From assembly GCF_004792665.1 (NCBI RefSeq), contig NZ_SRZX01000001.1, positions 1-64,000 on the forward strand: a stretch of DNA of 64,000 bases. The letters run 5' to 3'. The DNA is from Marinobacter orientalis (lineage in GTDB: Bacteria > Pseudomonadota > Gammaproteobacteria > Pseudomonadales > Oleiphilaceae). Below the pieces are notes generated by a model, which was not told where the DNA came from, did no database searches, and saw only the letters and a program-made list of their open reading frames with translations. The position numbers were made by a program, and so were the translations under genes. Shown piece after piece: positions 63,782 to 64,000 of the stretch; position 1 is the stretch's first letter; each line of letters opens with the position of its first letter.

Positions 63782-64000
63782 TTAAAGCGTAGTGATACCC
63801 GTATAACGAACCAGGCCGGCTGCGGCAATACCTGCTGCAATGGCGGGGAGAGGTTTCTTGATCGCCAACATAATAACTGCCGTAACGACCAGTGCTGCTA
63901 ACGAGCCGGCATCCCCGCTAAACGCCATGGGAACGATGATCGCTATCAACACTGAGCTGGCCATGGTGTTGATGAAGCTTTCGATTCTCGGATTGATGGT
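63782..64000 (-). CDS. AzlD-family branched-chain amino acid transport protein (partial)
   Basis: The gene enters from the right edge; 72 codons are visible, open to the border. The text INPRIESFINTMASSVLIAI and MAFSGDAGSLAALVVTAVIM, ending VRYTGITTL, is the C-terminal three-helix part of AzlD, the small subunit of the AzlCD exporter. ATG 63964 is internal, not the true start. azlC is expected just beyond the window. Confidence 0.85.
   Translation of the reverse strand, partial: TINPRIESFINTMASSVLIAIIVPMAFSGDAGSLAALVVTAVIMLAIKKPLPAIAAGIAAAGLVRYTGITTL

Overview
The window looks like chromosomal DNA of a marine, heterotrophic gammaproteobacterium, most probably Marinobacter or a close relative. 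That placement is inferred from gene content and protein style (moderately GC-rich genes, a seven-gene Mrp sodium/proton antiporter operon, acyl-CoA/fatty-acid genes, serA next to a D-2-hydroxyglutarate dehydrogenase, a PhoX phosphatase). No rRNA, tRNA or other phylogenetic marker RNA was recognised. I saw no prophage, CRISPR array or intact transposase gene.

Layout. 1-2.7 kb: extragenic repeats (a REP-like pair, a 269-bp MITE with perfect 28-bp terminal inverted repeats), a quinone oxidoreductase, a BLUF blue-light protein with a C-terminal membrane helix, and the relic of a TRIC/UPF0126 gene. 2.7-14.3 kb: housekeeping (purine permease plus apt, FAH-family hydrolase, ABC1/UbiB-like kinase, sirtuin, D-2-hydroxyglutarate dehydrogenase divergent from serA, OmpA-type lipoprotein, two alpha/beta hydrolases, GIY-YIG protein). 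14.5-27.2 kb: a complete hydroxyproline catabolic island. 27.4-32.2 kb: a DctB/DctD-like two-component system facing a DUF4168 protein and a lone TRAP-type substrate-binding lipoprotein, with a plausible sigma-54 promoter and upstream activator site between them. 32.2-45.2 kb: rlmJ, an MFS transporter, a chemoreceptor with an added C-terminal module, PhoX, small lipoprotein and Rof-like genes, an acyl-CoA dehydrogenase, fadH and a crotonase. 45.5-51.3 kb: mrpABCDEFG. 51.3-64 kb: ppnP, an acyl-CoA ligase, dadA, yciH, a YigZ-family protein, an OmpR/EnvZ-type two-component system, pncA-pncB, dodecin, DUF3750 and the edge of an AzlD gene.

The hydroxyproline island is the most coherent system. On the plus strand, 4-hydroxyproline epimerase, a DapA-type deaminase and alpha-ketoglutarate semialdehyde dehydrogenase, plus a separate FAD-dependent D-amino-acid dehydrogenase, make up the full trans-4-hydroxy-L-proline to 2-oxoglutarate route. 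On the minus strand, one operon encodes a periplasmic binding protein, an aconitase-X (cis-3-hydroxy-L-proline dehydratase type), two permeases, an ATPase, a proline-racemase-family protein of the trans-3-hydroxy-L-proline dehydratase type and an Ldh2-family imine reductase. Together these would feed 3-hydroxyprolines to proline. A GntR/FCD regulator sits in the middle, and four similar AT-rich palindromes lie in front of the four transcription units, so a single regulon is likely.

Two elements end exactly at TAG stop codons inside CTAG (1758 and 20312), and a third inverted repeat (63659-63760) supplies the last codons and stop region of a DUF3750 gene. Starts were moved from the longest reading frame to internal codons where a Shine-Dalgarno sequence or family length supported it; each such choice is stated.
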